Of a stretch of 64,000 bases of DNA, positions 9,612-19,661 are shown piece after piece. Source of the DNA: Sphingobacteriales bacterium (lineage in GTDB: Bacteria > Bacteroidota > Bacteroidia > Chitinophagales > Chitinophagaceae). The stretch lies in contig JACPUV010000007.1 in the NCBI GenBank assembly GCA_016192105.1, forward strand, positions 186,001 through 250,000, given 5' to 3'. The translations under genes and the position numbers were made by a program. Position 1 is the first letter of the stretch. Every line of letters begins with the position of its first letter. The notes under the pieces are model-generated. The model did no database searches and was not told the DNA's origin. It saw only the letters and a program-made list of their open reading frames with translations.

Positions 9612-10487
9612 ATGAGCATGAGACAACTCAAGATCACGAAGTCTATTACGAACCGTGAATCGCAAAGCCTTGAAAAATACCTGCAGGAAATCGGCAAGGT
9701 AGAGCTTATTACCCCTGAAGAAGAAGTCAAATTAGCCACCCTGATCAAACAGGGAGATCAGCGGGCATTGGACCGCCTGACCAAGGCCAACCTGCGCTTT
9801 GTTGTGTCCGTTGCCAAACAATACCAGAACCAGGGACTGTCCTTACCGGACCTGATCAACGAAGGGAACCTGGGCCTGATCAAGGCTGCACAACGCTTTG
9901 ATGAGACCCGTGGTTTCAAATTTATATCCTACGCGGTATGGTGGATCCGCCAGAGCATTTTGCAGGCCCTGGCCGAACAGGCCCGGATTGTCCGGCTGCC
10001 GCTGAATAAAGTGGGACTGACCAACCGCATTCAGAAAGCCTTTTCCCAACTGGAGCAGCAATACGAACGCGAACCCTCTGCCGAGGAACTGGCCGAGGTA
10101 CTGGATATGGACCTGGATGAGGTATCCTCCACCCTGGGTATCAACGCCCGCCATGTGAGTATGGACTCCCCCCTGTCAGAAGGCGAGGAAAACACCCTGA
10201 TCGATGTGCTGGTGAATCCCAATGCGGAAAAGACAGACGGTGAACTGGATCATAACGAATCCCTCAAAACCGAGATCGACCGCTCCCTCAAAACCCTGAC
10301 CGAAAGGCAGAAAGAAGTGATCTGCTTTTTCTTTGGGATCGGGGTGGATCATCCCATGAGCCTGGAAGATATCGGGGAACGCTTTAACCTGACCCGGGAA
10401 CGGGTGAGGCAGATCAAGGACAAAGCCATCACCAAGCTCAAGACTTCCAACCGTTGTAAACTCTTAAGAACCTATTTAGGCGCATGA
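9612..10487 (+). CDS. rpoD: Primary-type RNA polymerase sigma-70 factor
   Basis: [54 protein letters not shown]. Confidence 0.95.
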   Translation: MSMRQLKITKSITNRESQSLEKYLQEIGKVELITPEEEVKLATLIKQGDQRALDRLTKANLRFVVSVAKQYQNQGLSLPDLINEGNLGLIKAAQRFDETRGFKFISYAVWWIRQSILQALAEQARIVRLPLNKVGLTNRIQKAFSQLEQQYEREPSAEELAEVLDMDLDEVSSTLGINARHVSMDSPLSEGEENTLIDVLVNPNAEKTDGELDHNESLKTEIDRSLKTLTERQKEVICFFFGIGVDHPMSLEDIGERFNLTRERVRQIKDKAITKLKTSNRCKLLRTYLGA

Positions 10488-10671
10488 TTTGACAGCTACT
10501 CTACGTATCTTTGCAACTCGTTAAAAAGTGAACTTCAGTTCACTTTTTTGCATTGGAAGGGCTTCGGTCAGCGGATCGAAGCAGCGGGCGGTTTAAAGCA
10601 GACTATTGCCTCGTTTCAATAGATCAGGCAGGTCAACCGGCAAGTAATTAATCTTAAGAAAGAGAATAGAT

Positions 10672-11994
10672 ATGTTCAATTCATTGCAGGAAAAACTGGA
10701 AAGTGCCTTTAAGAACCTCAAAGGACAGGGGCGTATTACCGAGATCAACATTGCGAGTACGGTGAAAGATATCCGCCGTGCCCTCGTGGATGCGGATGTG
10801 AACTATAAGATCGCCAAGGAATTCACCGATAAAGTGAAGGACAAGGCCATGGGTGAAAAAGTAATCAATGCCATTTCCCCGGGGCAGTTAATGACCAAGA
10901 TCGTAAAGGACGAACTGGCCGAACTGATGGGCGGACAGGAAGCGGTTTTTAATGCCAAAGGCAATCCGGCCGTGATCCTGATCGCCGGTCTGCAGGGTTC
11001 CGGTAAGACCACATTCAGCGGTAAACTGGCCCATTACCTGAAAACAAAAAAAGGCCTCTCTCCCCTCCTCGTAGCCGCAGATATTTACCGCCCCGCGGCA
11101 ATGGAACAGCTCCGGGTGCTGGGTGAACAGATCGGGGTGGATGTACATATTGAACTGGAAAATAAAGACGCGGTTTCTATTGCCGGTAACGCAGTTAAAG
11201 AAGCCCGCAGCAAAAACAAGAATGTAGTCATTATCGATACGGCCGGCCGCCTTGCGGTGGACGAAATGATGATGACCGAAGTGGCCAATGTAAAGAATGC
11301 CGTGAACCCGCAGGAGATCCTTTTTGTGGTGGATAGCATGACCGGCCAGGATGCGGTCAATACGGCCAAGGCCTTTAATGACAGGCTGGATTTTACCGGG
11401 GTGGTACTTACTAAACTGGATGGTGATACAAGAGGTGGTGCGGCCATCTCTATCAAATACACGGTCAATAAGCCGGTCAAGTTTACCAGCAGCGGGGAAA
11501 AAATGGATACCCTTGATGTCTTCTACCCCGACCGGATGGCACAGCGGATCCTGGGTATGGGGGATATCACGTCCCTGGTGGAAAAAGCCCAAGCCCAGTT
11601 TGACGAGGCAGAAGCAAAAAAACTGGAGGCCAAACTCCGCAAGAATAAATTTGACTTTGCCGATTTCAAAATGCAGCTGGAGCAGATCAAGAAGATGGGA
11701 AATATGAAGGACCTGCTGGGTATGATTCCCGGGCTGGGGAGCAAAGTAAAAGACCTTGATATCAATGACGACTCTTTCAAAGGCATCGAAGCCATGATCA
11801 ATTCCATGACGCCGGCTGAGCGGGCTGATCCCGACCTGATTGACGGCAGCCGTAAAAAAAGGATCGCCAGCGGCAGCGGCAAAGACATCCAGGATGTTAA
11901 CAATTTTATGAAGCAGTTTGAACAGATGCGCGGTATGATGAAGAATATGAACAAAATGGGGGCGTTTGGGAAGATGATGCCGGGGAGGAATTAG
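10672..11994 (+). CDS. ffh: Signal recognition particle protein Ffh
   Basis: GLQGSGKTTFSGKLA, VAADIYRPAA, DTAGRL, Met-rich C-terminus MRGMMKNMNKMGAFGKMMPG. Confidence 0.97.
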   Translation: MFNSLQEKLESAFKNLKGQGRITEINIASTVKDIRRALVDADVNYKIAKEFTDKVKDKAMGEKVINAISPGQLMTKIVKDELAELMGGQEAVFNAKGNPAVILIAGLQGSGKTTFSGKLAHYLKTKKGLSPLLVAADIYRPAAMEQLRVLGEQIGVDVHIELENKDAVSIAGNAVKEARSKNKNVVIIDTAGRLAVDEMMMTEVANVKNAVNPQEILFVVDSMTGQDAVNTAKAFNDRLDFTGVVLTKLDGDTRGGAAISIKYTVNKPVKFTSSGEKMDTLDVFYPDRMAQRILGMGDITSLVEKAQAQFDEAEAKKLEAKLRKNKFDFADFKMQLEQIKKMGNMKDLLGMIPGLGSKVKDLDINDDSFKGIEAMINSMTPAERADPDLIDGSRKKRIASGSGKDIQDVNNFMKQFEQMRGMMKNMNKMGAFGKMMPGRN

Positions 11995-11998
11995 TAGG

Positions 11999-12280
11999 GA
12001 GTCGTTAGTTAGCAGTCGGTAGTCAGCACATTAAACTGATCAGTACATTCTGTTGAATTTTACAATGCAGGTCTATCCCGGACAACAATTCGCATGACAC
12101 TAAGGGAACTAAATAAAAAAGCAGCAACCTTACCGGTTAGCTTCTTTTTTATTCAATCCTATTTAATTGTTTATCAATCCAATATAAGAGGAAAAAGATT
12201 TACCACTCCCTCGTCCGGGAATGGCAGATTAAGACCTTAGAATGGACTACAGACTACCGTCTACGGACTACAGACTTCAC
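11999..12280. repeat. Inverted pair of 7-bp-period arrays between ffh and rpsP
   Basis: GTCGTTAGTTAGCAGTCGGTAGTCAGC at 12001-12027 and GGACTACAGACTACCGTCTACGGACTACAGACT at 12244-12276. Confidence 0.65.
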
Positions 12281-12290
12281 GAAAAGCCTG

Positions 12291-12320
12291 TTGCACTTTC
12301 CTGTGATTTTACTATCTTCG
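12291..12320 (+). promoter_or_regulatory. Bacteroidota-type promoter for rpsP
   Basis: TTG (12291-12293), 19-nt spacer, TATCTTCG (12313-12320), close to TTG/TAnnTTTG. Confidence 0.55.
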
Positions 12321-12377
12321 CCGTCCGGTATCTACCGGAACTAACAATTATTGTTTAACGCTGTTAAATTTCTATTT

Positions 12378-12824
12378 ATGTCAGCCAAAATCCGTCTTCA
12401 GAGACACGGGTCAAAAAAGAGACCCTTTTACTTCATTGTTGTAGCCGATTCAAGGGCACCCCGCGACGGCAAATTCATTCAAAAATTAGGTACTTACAAT
12501 CCCCTGACTGTTCCTGCTACAATTCAGCTGGACCGTCAAAAGGCATTGGAGTGGCTGAACAAAGGTGCTACACCCACCGATACCGTTCGCCGGATCCTCA
12601 GCTTTAAGGGCGTATTGTACCTGAAACACCTGCTCCGTGGCGTAAGCCTGGGGCTGTTTGATGATGCAGCAGCAATGGAGAAATTCACCAAGTGGAGTGC
12701 TGAGCACGAAGCGCAGGTGAAAAGACGCCAGGAAGAGGCCTATCGCCAAAAAAGAGCCAGGCGCGTTGGTCCGGGTCGCAGACCTGAACGCAAAGCAGAA
12801 GGCAACGGCGGTGGTGAAGGATAA
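12378..12824 (+). CDS. rpsP: 30S ribosomal protein S16
   Basis: [43 protein letters not shown]. Confidence 0.97.
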   Translation: MSAKIRLQRHGSKKRPFYFIVVADSRAPRDGKFIQKLGTYNPLTVPATIQLDRQKALEWLNKGATPTDTVRRILSFKGVLYLKHLLRGVSLGLFDDAAAMEKFTKWSAEHEAQVKRRQEEAYRQKRARRVGPGRRPERKAEGNGGGEG

Positions 12825-12853
12825 TTAAAAATCCGCATCCTGAAAGTTCATGG

Positions 12854-12879
12854 ATCCCGGCCGATGGCCGGGATTTTTT
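12854..12879 (+). terminator. Rho-independent terminator between rpsP and rimM
   Basis: ATCCCGGCC-GAT-GGCCGGGAT followed by a T-run. Confidence 0.85.
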
Positions 12880-12964
12880 GTTGCCCTGAATAATTTATAC
12901 CCGATCCGGACTGCTTCCTGCTGCGGTGGAGCAGGCAAAAAAACTTTATTTTCGTGCTTACCAA

Positions 12965-13483
12965 ATGGCAGATTATTACAATACCGGAAAATTTGTAGCC
13001 GTACATGGCCTCCAGGGAGAACTGCTGCTGAAGCATGTGCTTGGCAAAAAGACTGCCCTGAAAGGATTGTCAGCTTTGTTTGTGGAAGAAAAGAAAAATG
13101 TCTTCCTGCCCTGGTTCATTGAATCCGCAAAAATTAAATCGGAAGACGAGATCTATCTCAAGCTCGAAGGGATCAATACACGGGAAGCAGCCCTGAAACT
13201 GGTCCGGAAACAGGTATGGCTGCCCGAAGCGGATTTTAAAAAATTCACCGCCAGATCGGCACCCGCCGGTTTACTCGGTTATACCATTATTGATAACAAT
13301 GAATCCCTGGGCGAGATCCTGGAACTGATCGAGCAACCTCACCAGTTGCTCTGCCGGCTGGAGATAAAAGGGAAGGAAGTGCTGGTTCCCCTGCACGAGG
13401 GCTCCCTGCAAAAGATAGATCATAAAAAGAAGGAAGTGCGGGTGGAACTGCCGGAAGGGTTGCTGGATATTTACCTCACTTAG
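12965..13483 (+). CDS. rimM: 16S rRNA processing protein RimM
   Basis: YNTGKFVAVHGLQGELLLKHVLG; follows rpsP. Confidence 0.88.
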   Translation: MADYYNTGKFVAVHGLQGELLLKHVLGKKTALKGLSALFVEEKKNVFLPWFIESAKIKSEDEIYLKLEGINTREAALKLVRKQVWLPEADFKKFTARSAPAGLLGYTIIDNNESLGEILELIEQPHQLLCRLEIKGKEVLVPLHEGSLQKIDHKKKEVRVELPEGLLDIYLT

Positions 13484-13949
13484 GTCCCATGATAAAATCC
13501 GCCAGTAATTTCATCCGGTAGTACAGATTGCTCAGCATCAGGGAGACATTGTTTTTTACTGTTACCACGGATCCGCCGTTCATTTTTTTAATATTCTTGA
13601 GTTCTTCAATCTTTTCGTCGATCTTATCCACCAGTTTCTCTGCTTCCCATCCCAGGTATTTTCTGTTCCGTTCATCCTTGATATGATAGGGTTCGATCCG
13701 GCCGGGTTTCAGCTTTTTAAATTTGAAATTAGCCTCCACTCCCTTTTTAATGGCTTCATTGGCCAGCAGGTCGATCATCATATCCGCCGGCACTTTGTTC
13801 AGGTAGGCGTTGTGAAAGATATTCAGGTTATTTCTCAATTCGCGGATCAGTTGCTTTTTCAGCACATCGCTGGTCTTCCCTTCACTGTGCAGGAAGGTCA
13901 GCAGATCCTTCAGCGGCCCGATGCCGGTCTTCAGCCATTCCAGGTTCAT
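13476..13949 (-). CDS. Hypothetical protein
   Basis: 157-aa ORF convergent with rimM; no family recognised. Confidence 0.65.
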   Translation of the reverse strand: MNLEWLKTGIGPLKDLLTFLHSEGKTSDVLKKQLIRELRNNLNIFHNAYLNKVPADMMIDLLANEAIKKGVEANFKFKKLKPGRIEPYHIKDERNRKYLGWEAEKLVDKIDEKIEELKNIKKMNGGSVVTVKNNVSLMLSNLYYRMKLLADFIMGPK

Positions 13950-13972
13950 ATCGCTTTAACTAACTTTGTTTC

Positions 13973-15145
13973 GTGTCAGCAAACAAAATACGACATATTG
14001 CCCATTTCGACCTTGATTCCTTCTTCGTATCTGTGGAGATCCGTAACAATCCTTCGTTAAAAGGCAAACCCGTCCTGGTGGGCGGTTACGAACGGGGGGT
14101 GGTGGCTGCCTGTAGTTATGAAGCCCGGAAATTCGGAATTCATTCCGCTATGCCCATGAAAAAGGCAATGCAGTTATGTCCGCAGGCCATCATCACCAAT
14201 GCCAGCCGGGACCAGTACAGCAAGTACTCCCGCTGGGTAACGGATATCATTGCTTCCAAGGTACCCCTGTTTGAAAAAGCCAGCATCGATGAATTTTATA
14301 TTGACCTGACGGGGATGGATAAATTTTTCGGCGTAAGCAGGTATGCCCGGGAATTAAGAGAACATATTATCCGCGAAACAGGCCTCCCGATCTCCTGCGG
14401 CCTGTCAACAGCCCGCTTTATCAGTAAAATGGCGACCAATGAAGCCAAGCCCAATGGCTTTTTGGAAATTCCCCCCGGCAAGGAAATCGAATTTCTCTGG
14501 CCCCTGGGAGTTGAAAAGATCAATGGGGTGGGCAAACAAACCGAACAGCAACTGAAAATGTTTGGCATTTATACCATTGAGGACATGGCCAAAACGCCCC
14601 GGGAACTGATGGAACGGATTGCCGGTAAATGGGGGGAAAGTTTATGGCACAAAGCCCATGGCCGGGGCAGTGCGGATATCAGCACCGACTGGGAACAGAA
14701 GAGCATGAGCCATGAGAATACCTTCGATACTGATTATAACGACCCGGAATTCCTGAATAAAGAACTGGTACGCCTAACCGAAAAAACCGCTTTTGCCCTC
14801 CGGGAAGATGAAAAAATGACCGGTTGTGTAACCGTCAAGATCCGGTATGCCGATTTTGAAACCAGCACCTGCCAGGAAACCATTGATTATACCGCACTGG
14901 ATGATGATCTGATCGCGAAAGTAAAAAGCCTGTTTGCCAAAAACTGGCAGAAAGGAAGACCCGTCAGGCTGCTGGGAGTCCGGTTCAGTCACCTGATCCC
15001 GATCAGCACACAGATGAGTCTTTTTGAAAACAAGGTGGAGAAACTTAATTTGTACAAAGCCGTCGATGAAATAAAAGAACGGTTTGGCAGTAAATCAGTC
15101 ACCAAGGCCGTTGTCACAAAACCCAAACCGGCAGACCCCGGGTAA
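13973..15145 (+). CDS. dinB: DNA polymerase IV (Y family)
   Basis: IAHFDLDSFFVSVEIRNNPSLKGKPVLVGG, SIDEFYIDLTGM; GTG start. Confidence 0.95.
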   Translation: MSANKIRHIAHFDLDSFFVSVEIRNNPSLKGKPVLVGGYERGVVAACSYEARKFGIHSAMPMKKAMQLCPQAIITNASRDQYSKYSRWVTDIIASKVPLFEKASIDEFYIDLTGMDKFFGVSRYARELREHIIRETGLPISCGLSTARFISKMATNEAKPNGFLEIPPGKEIEFLWPLGVEKINGVGKQTEQQLKMFGIYTIEDMAKTPRELMERIAGKWGESLWHKAHGRGSADISTDWEQKSMSHENTFDTDYNDPEFLNKELVRLTEKTAFALREDEKMTGCVTVKIRYADFETSTCQETIDYTALDDDLIAKVKSLFAKNWQKGRPVRLLGVRFSHLIPISTQMSLFENKVEKLNLYKAVDEIKERFGSKSVTKAVVTKPKPADPG

Positions 15146-15180
15146 TGGGTTCCTTCCTATCTTCGTTGATGAATAGCTCT

Positions 15181-15248
15181 CAGTTGTCAGTTGTCAGTTG
15201 TCAGTTGTTAGTTGTTAGTTGTTAGTTGTTAGTTGTTAGTTGTTAGTT
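15181..15248. repeat. Perfect-to-near-perfect 7-bp tandem array (CAGTTGT/TAGTTGT)n
   Basis: About nine consecutive units downstream of dinB. Confidence 0.9.
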
Positions 15249-15278
15249 TATTAATTAATCTAAAATAAAATAACGATC

Positions 15279-16643
15279 ATGTCACAAACTTGGAAAGAGT
15301 ACCAGGAAACGCATAAGGAGCGGTTCTTAAATGAAATGCTGGACCTGCTCCGCATTCCCTCTGTCAGTGCCAAAAGCGAACACAAAGAGGATATGCTGAA
15401 ATGCGCTGAAGCCGTGAAAAAAAGTTTACTCGCCGCAGGCTGCGACAAGGCAGAGGTGATGGCCACTGCCGGACATCCCGTGGTCTATGGCGAAAAAATC
15501 ATTGATCCCGCCAAACCTACGGTGCTGGTCTATGGTCACTATGATGTACAACCGCCCGAGCCCCTGGAACTCTGGCACAGCGGCCCCTTTGAACCGGTGA
15601 TAAAAGACGGTAAGGTATTCGCCCGGGGGTCTGCGGATGACAAGGGCCAGTTTTATATGCATGTGAAAGCCCTTGAGATCCTGTCGAAGACCAACAGCAT
15701 GACCACCAATATCAAATTCCTGATTGAAGGAGAGGAAGAAGTAGGTTCCCCCAACCTGGGAAAATTTGTAGCGGATCATAAAGCCCTGCTGAAATGCGAA
15801 GTGATCCTGATCAGTGACAGCGCCCTGCTGAGCATGGATAATCCTTCCCTGGATGTGGGGATGCGCGGACTGAGTTATATTGAAGTGGAAGTAACCAGCG
15901 CCAACCGTGACCTGCACAGTGGCACTTATGGCGGCGCCGTGGCCAACCCCATTACCATCCTGGCTAAAATGATCGCCGGCTGTCATGATGAGAACAACCA
16001 TATCACCATTCCCGGTTTTTATGAGGATGTGCTGGTGGCCACCCCGGCAGAAAGAGAACTGCTGAATAAGGCGCCTTATGATGAGAAAGAATATAAAGAA
16101 GAACTGGGGGTGAATGAACTCTGGGGAGAAAAAGGATTCACCACCTATGAACGTACCGGTATCCGGCCCACGCTGGAACTGAACGGCATCTGGGGCGGTT
16201 ATACCGGTGAAGGCGCCAAAACCGTGCTTCCGTCAAAAGCCTATGCAAAGATCTCGGCCCGGCTGGTTCCGAACCAGTCATCCCATAAAATGACGGACCT
16301 GCTGCTGAATTATTTTAAATCCATCGCGCCTCCTTCTGTCACCGTAAAAGCATCCCTGCACCATGGGGGAGAGCCTTACCTGACCCCCATCGACAGCAAG
16401 GGATATAAGGCGGCTTCCAAAGCTGTCGAAACTACTTTTAGTAAAGCACCGATCCCCGTACGCGGAGGCGGCAGTATTCCCATCTGCTCCATTCTTGAAA
16501 GAGAACTGGGGGTGAAAATCGTATTCATGGGCTTCGGACTGGACAATGACAACCTGCACAGCCCGAATGAAAAATTTAACCTGGAGAATTACTACAAGGG
16601 GATTGAGACCATCCCGTATTTCCATAAGTATTTTGCTGAATAG
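15279..16643 (+). CDS. M20 family dipeptidase/metallopeptidase
   Basis: VYGHYDVQPPEPLELW, GRGSADDKGQF-like, EGEEEVGSPNL. Confidence 0.93.
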   Translation: MSQTWKEYQETHKERFLNEMLDLLRIPSVSAKSEHKEDMLKCAEAVKKSLLAAGCDKAEVMATAGHPVVYGEKIIDPAKPTVLVYGHYDVQPPEPLELWHSGPFEPVIKDGKVFARGSADDKGQFYMHVKALEILSKTNSMTTNIKFLIEGEEEVGSPNLGKFVADHKALLKCEVILISDSALLSMDNPSLDVGMRGLSYIEVEVTSANRDLHSGTYGGAVANPITILAKMIAGCHDENNHITIPGFYEDVLVATPAERELLNKAPYDEKEYKEELGVNELWGEKGFTTYERTGIRPTLELNGIWGGYTGEGAKTVLPSKAYAKISARLVPNQSSHKMTDLLLNYFKSIAPPSVTVKASLHHGGEPYLTPIDSKGYKAASKAVETTFSKAPIPVRGGGSIPICSILERELGVKIVFMGFGLDNDNLHSPNEKFNLENYYKGIETIPYFHKYFAE

Positions 16644-16664
16644 GGAAAAGCTGCTACAAAAAGT

Positions 16665-16701
16665 AAAAAACGCGCAGCCAATCTTAACTGCGCGTTTTTT
16701 T
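16665..16701 (+). terminator. Rho-independent terminator after the M20 peptidase
   Basis: AAAAAACGCGCAG / CTGCGCGTTTTTTT inverted repeat. Confidence 0.85.
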
Positions 16702-16735
16702 ATTTGACTGCAACCGGCAGTAACTGTTAATGAAA

Positions 16736-18073
16736 TCAAAGCCCGAAAATCCAGGTAACCCCGCTTTTTTCCAGGTACTTGTTTAACCCGTTCAGTTCAT
16801 CAAAAAACTGACTCCTCATGCCAACTTTCCGGCCATCCAGGTTATTCAAAATATCCAGCAAAACCCATTGGTTTTTGAACAAATAAGGCGCCCCCAGAAG
16901 CGGTATCTTTATTTGTTCTTTTTCCCCTCGCCAGTCAAGCAATACTGATCCGGCTTTCAGTGTTTGCCTGCCCAATTCATCTACGGGAGCACTATCAAAG
17001 AAAAAGGGGAAATCACGAACAGCAAATTTCACAGCCGTATCTTTCAGGTAAATAACATCCCCTTTGTTCCCAATGTAATAAGCTGTGTCGGCAGACATTT
17101 TTACAGACTGTGCTTTATATTGCGGAAACTTAGTCCGGTAAATATACCGGTCTATACCCATCAAGTTATAGTTTATAAGAAAAACATCCGTGCGCAATCC
17201 CCTCACTTTTTGTAAATAATGAACCGGGTAATAATCATTATCCCCAAATGACAACAATACCGCATTGGGAGGGCAACCGGAAAGCAGTTCCTTACTCTCC
17301 TGCAGGTCAGCATCCCGATATAAGTCAACGGGCAAACTTAAACTTCTGGAAAATGAGTCTGCGTACGTCAGAAAGATCTGATATTGAAACATTATTTCAT
17401 TCGCATACTTCATTCCTATTTTTCCAACTACTGTTTCATAATCAGGGGTTCTTTTCATTAACATTTCAAAACAATCCAATGCCAGTTTCCCTTCCTTTCT
17501 GAATATTTCTATCTGTTCTCTGCTAAGTGCATTGATTGAAAAAGGAAGCGCCCAGGTATCCTTTTCATCCACAAAGCCGGAATTATTACTGATATAGCCC
17601 ATTGCCCGGGCACTGTAGGCTCTCCCCAAGGCATACAGATCATTATCGCTAAGCGGATTTTTTCCTCCCAGGTCAGTTATCACATCCTTATACCAGGAAG
17701 TGTACCCGTAATAGGGCTGGATATCGAAATTCATCCGGGTCGGTTCATCCATCAGTGATTCCGGCCGAAGCGGGTTTATTCCACTTACATTTACAAAGCT
17801 GAGTTTCCGGTAGCCAGTATCGGTAACGGCTCTGAACAGCTGTTTCCTGAAAGGTATCAGGCCTGTTTGGTTTTCATACCGGTTTGACACCACATACCAA
17901 TCGCCTCTTCTTTTTTCAAAACTGATATATTCATCTGCCGTGTTATCAACTTTATACAGAGCACAAAACGCTTCAAGCATTTCATCTGCTGAAATGAAAC
18001 CAGGCCTGTTTTGTTGTGAATCCCCTGCCATTGCATAAAGCAAAAAATAAAAAGTAAATAACCATCTTTGCAT
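16736..18073 (-). CDS. Protein resembling the C-terminal extracytoplasmic part of DUF2723 (POMT-like) proteins
   Basis: PNAVLLSFGDNDYYPVHYLQKVRGLRTDVFLINYNLMGIDRYI resembles the GDND(T)(Y/F)PLWYLQEVEGVRTDV motif; signal peptide-like N-terminus. Confidence 0.6.
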   Translation of the reverse strand: MQRWLFTFYFLLYAMAGDSQQNRPGFISADEMLEAFCALYKVDNTADEYISFEKRRGDWYVVSNRYENQTGLIPFRKQLFRAVTDTGYRKLSFVNVSGINPLRPESLMDEPTRMNFDIQPYYGYTSWYKDVITDLGGKNPLSDNDLYALGRAYSARAMGYISNNSGFVDEKDTWALPFSINALSREQIEIFRKEGKLALDCFEMLMKRTPDYETVVGKIGMKYANEIMFQYQIFLTYADSFSRSLSLPVDLYRDADLQESKELLSGCPPNAVLLSFGDNDYYPVHYLQKVRGLRTDVFLINYNLMGIDRYIYRTKFPQYKAQSVKMSADTAYYIGNKGDVIYLKDTAVKFAVRDFPFFFDSAPVDELGRQTLKAGSVLLDWRGEKEQIKIPLLGAPYLFKNQWVLLDILNNLDGRKVGMRSQFFDELNGLNKYLEKSGVTWIFGL

Positions 18074-18085
18074 AGAAATCGTATT

Positions 18086-18475
18086 ATGACCGAAGCTAAA
18101 GAAAAACTCCGCCTCGACAAATACCTCTGGTCCATCCGGCTGTTCAAGACAAGATCAGCGGCTGCAACCGCCTGCGATTCCGGCAAGGTGAAGTTTGAAG
18201 GCGGCCAGGCGAAAGCTGCGAAAAACGTAAGTATCGGGGACGAGTACGAAGTAAAGACCGAAGCCAAACGCTGGCGGATCAAAGTCACGGGTTTACTTCA
18301 TAACCGGGTAGCTTATGCGGAAGCTATTAAGCACTACCTCGACATTACCCCGGAAGAAGAGATACAACGGATCCAATACCAGGCCGCCAGTTTCCATACC
18401 GGCAAGCGAAGGAGCAAGATCGGAAGACCCACAAAAAAAGAAAGAAGGGATATCGATGATTTTTTCGGGGAGTAA
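18086..18475 (+). CDS. S4-domain RNA-binding protein (Hsp15-like)
   Basis: LRLDKYLWSIRLFKTRSAAATACDSGKVKFEGGQAKAAKNV. Confidence 0.9.
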   Translation: MTEAKEKLRLDKYLWSIRLFKTRSAAATACDSGKVKFEGGQAKAAKNVSIGDEYEVKTEAKRWRIKVTGLLHNRVAYAEAIKHYLDITPEEEIQRIQYQAASFHTGKRRSKIGRPTKKERRDIDDFFGE

Positions 18476-18484
18476 GGTGGCTAT

Positions 18485-18928
18485 TCAGGAAATGGTCGAA
18501 ATACTCTTGATAAAATCCGGGTTCTTTTGATCCAGCAGGTCATTCAGTGTTCTTGCAGAAAATTCCGCCAGCATATCATCCCGGAGTTTCAGCATCTGGT
18601 AATGCAGGGGGCAGGGACTCTGGCTATTGCATTTCCGCAGGCTCAGTACACAGGTATTGAATTGCTCCACCCCGTCAGTAATCTTCACCAATGTTATCAG
18701 TTTGGTTCTTAAAGTGGATTCATCCAGCGAAAATCCGCCGTACGGCCCTTTGGTGGAATGCAGTACCCCCTCTTTTACCATCATTTTCATGATCTTGGCC
18801 AGGAAATGACGGGGCACGGATAATTTCCGGGCCATTTCATCCAACTGCACTTTACGTCCCTCCTGGGCTACCAGCGCCACATACAATACCCCCCGGAGGG
18901 CATAACCAAATGACTTAGAAAGGAACAT
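18485..18928 (-). CDS. Rrf2 family regulator with three-Cys motif (NsrR-like candidate)
   Basis: MFLSKSFGYALRGVLYVAL, CVLSLRKCNSQSPCPLH; divergent from the nos operon. Confidence 0.85.
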   Translation of the reverse strand: MFLSKSFGYALRGVLYVALVAQEGRKVQLDEMARKLSVPRHFLAKIMKMMVKEGVLHSTKGPYGGFSLDESTLRTKLITLVKITDGVEQFNTCVLSLRKCNSQSPCPLHYQMLKLRDDMLAEFSARTLNDLLDQKNPDFIKSISTIS

Positions 18929-18980
18929 ATCAGAAGGGATAAATAAACCTCAAAACTACCTACCCCCGTTTCCCCGGCAG

Positions 18981-18994
18981 CTGATAAAGATCAG
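18981..18994. promoter_or_regulatory. FNR/Crp-like palindrome CTGATAAAGATCAG
   Basis: Perfect CTGAT-N4-ATCAG between the Rrf2 gene and the nos-operon cytochrome c gene; TACATTTG (TAnnTTTG) at 19039-19046. Confidence 0.65.
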
Positions 18995-19129
18995 GTTTCC
19001 TGCTGATGAATGTCAGAACCGACCGGACCCTGCAAAAATACATTTGCCGAATAAAAGACACTAATATCTTTTTTAAGTCTTACATTTATACACGCAACAC
19101 CCTATTAATAATCTCAAAACCCCCAGATC

Positions 19130-19600
19130 ATGAAACGCAACTTCATCCTCTCTGTGGCCCTGTTTTCGGCTACCCTCTATTTCAGCTCCTGCCAGGAAGG
19201 AGTAAAAGATGAACCCAAACCCATCGATGTCCAGGAACTGACGAAAGACCAGCCTGAAACCCACGGTACAGAAGTTACAGAAGGCGAGATCGTCTTCAGC
19301 AACCCCCTTGACACTGCCATGGTTTCCTTTGGCAAGAGTACGTATGAACTGAAATGCCAGAGCTGCCACCGTCTTACCGAAGAAAAACTGGTAGGACCCG
19401 GATGGAAGAATGTGACCAAACGGAGAAAGCCCACCTGGATCATCAATATGATCACCAATGTGGACATGATGCTTGAAAAAGACCCTGAGGCCCAAAAGCT
19501 GCTGGAACTCTGCCTGGTCCGCATGCCCAACCAGAACATGAACCGGGAAGACGCCCGCAAAGTGATCGAGTTCATGCGCCAAAATGACGGCGAAAAATAA
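19130..19600 (+). CDS. Cytochrome c lipoprotein of the nos operon
   Basis: Lipobox YFSSC; CQSCH haem site. Confidence 0.88.
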   Translation: MKRNFILSVALFSATLYFSSCQEGVKDEPKPIDVQELTKDQPETHGTEVTEGEIVFSNPLDTAMVSFGKSTYELKCQSCHRLTEEKLVGPGWKNVTKRRKPTWIINMITNVDMMLEKDPEAQKLLELCLVRMPNQNMNREDARKVIEFMRQNDGEK

Positions 19601-19661
19601 TGCCTGCTGAAACAAAACCACCGGAACCTAATCTGTTTTACTTAACTGCTAAATAGTATAT

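Noticed and set aside
10523-10549. AAAAGTGAAC-TTCA-GTTCACTTTT after rpoD as a regulatory operator
   Set aside because: Best explained as a terminator of the sigma-factor gene; a TATCTTTG box just upstream lacks a properly spaced -33 element.
10500-10670. Possible SRP RNA or other structured RNA between rpoD and ffh
   Set aside because: No recognisable GGAA/GCA SRP loop or other known fold could be found by eye.
15181-15248. Possible CRISPR array from regular repeats downstream of dinB
   Set aside because: The unit is 7 bp with no spacers and no cas genes nearby; it is a short tandem repeat.
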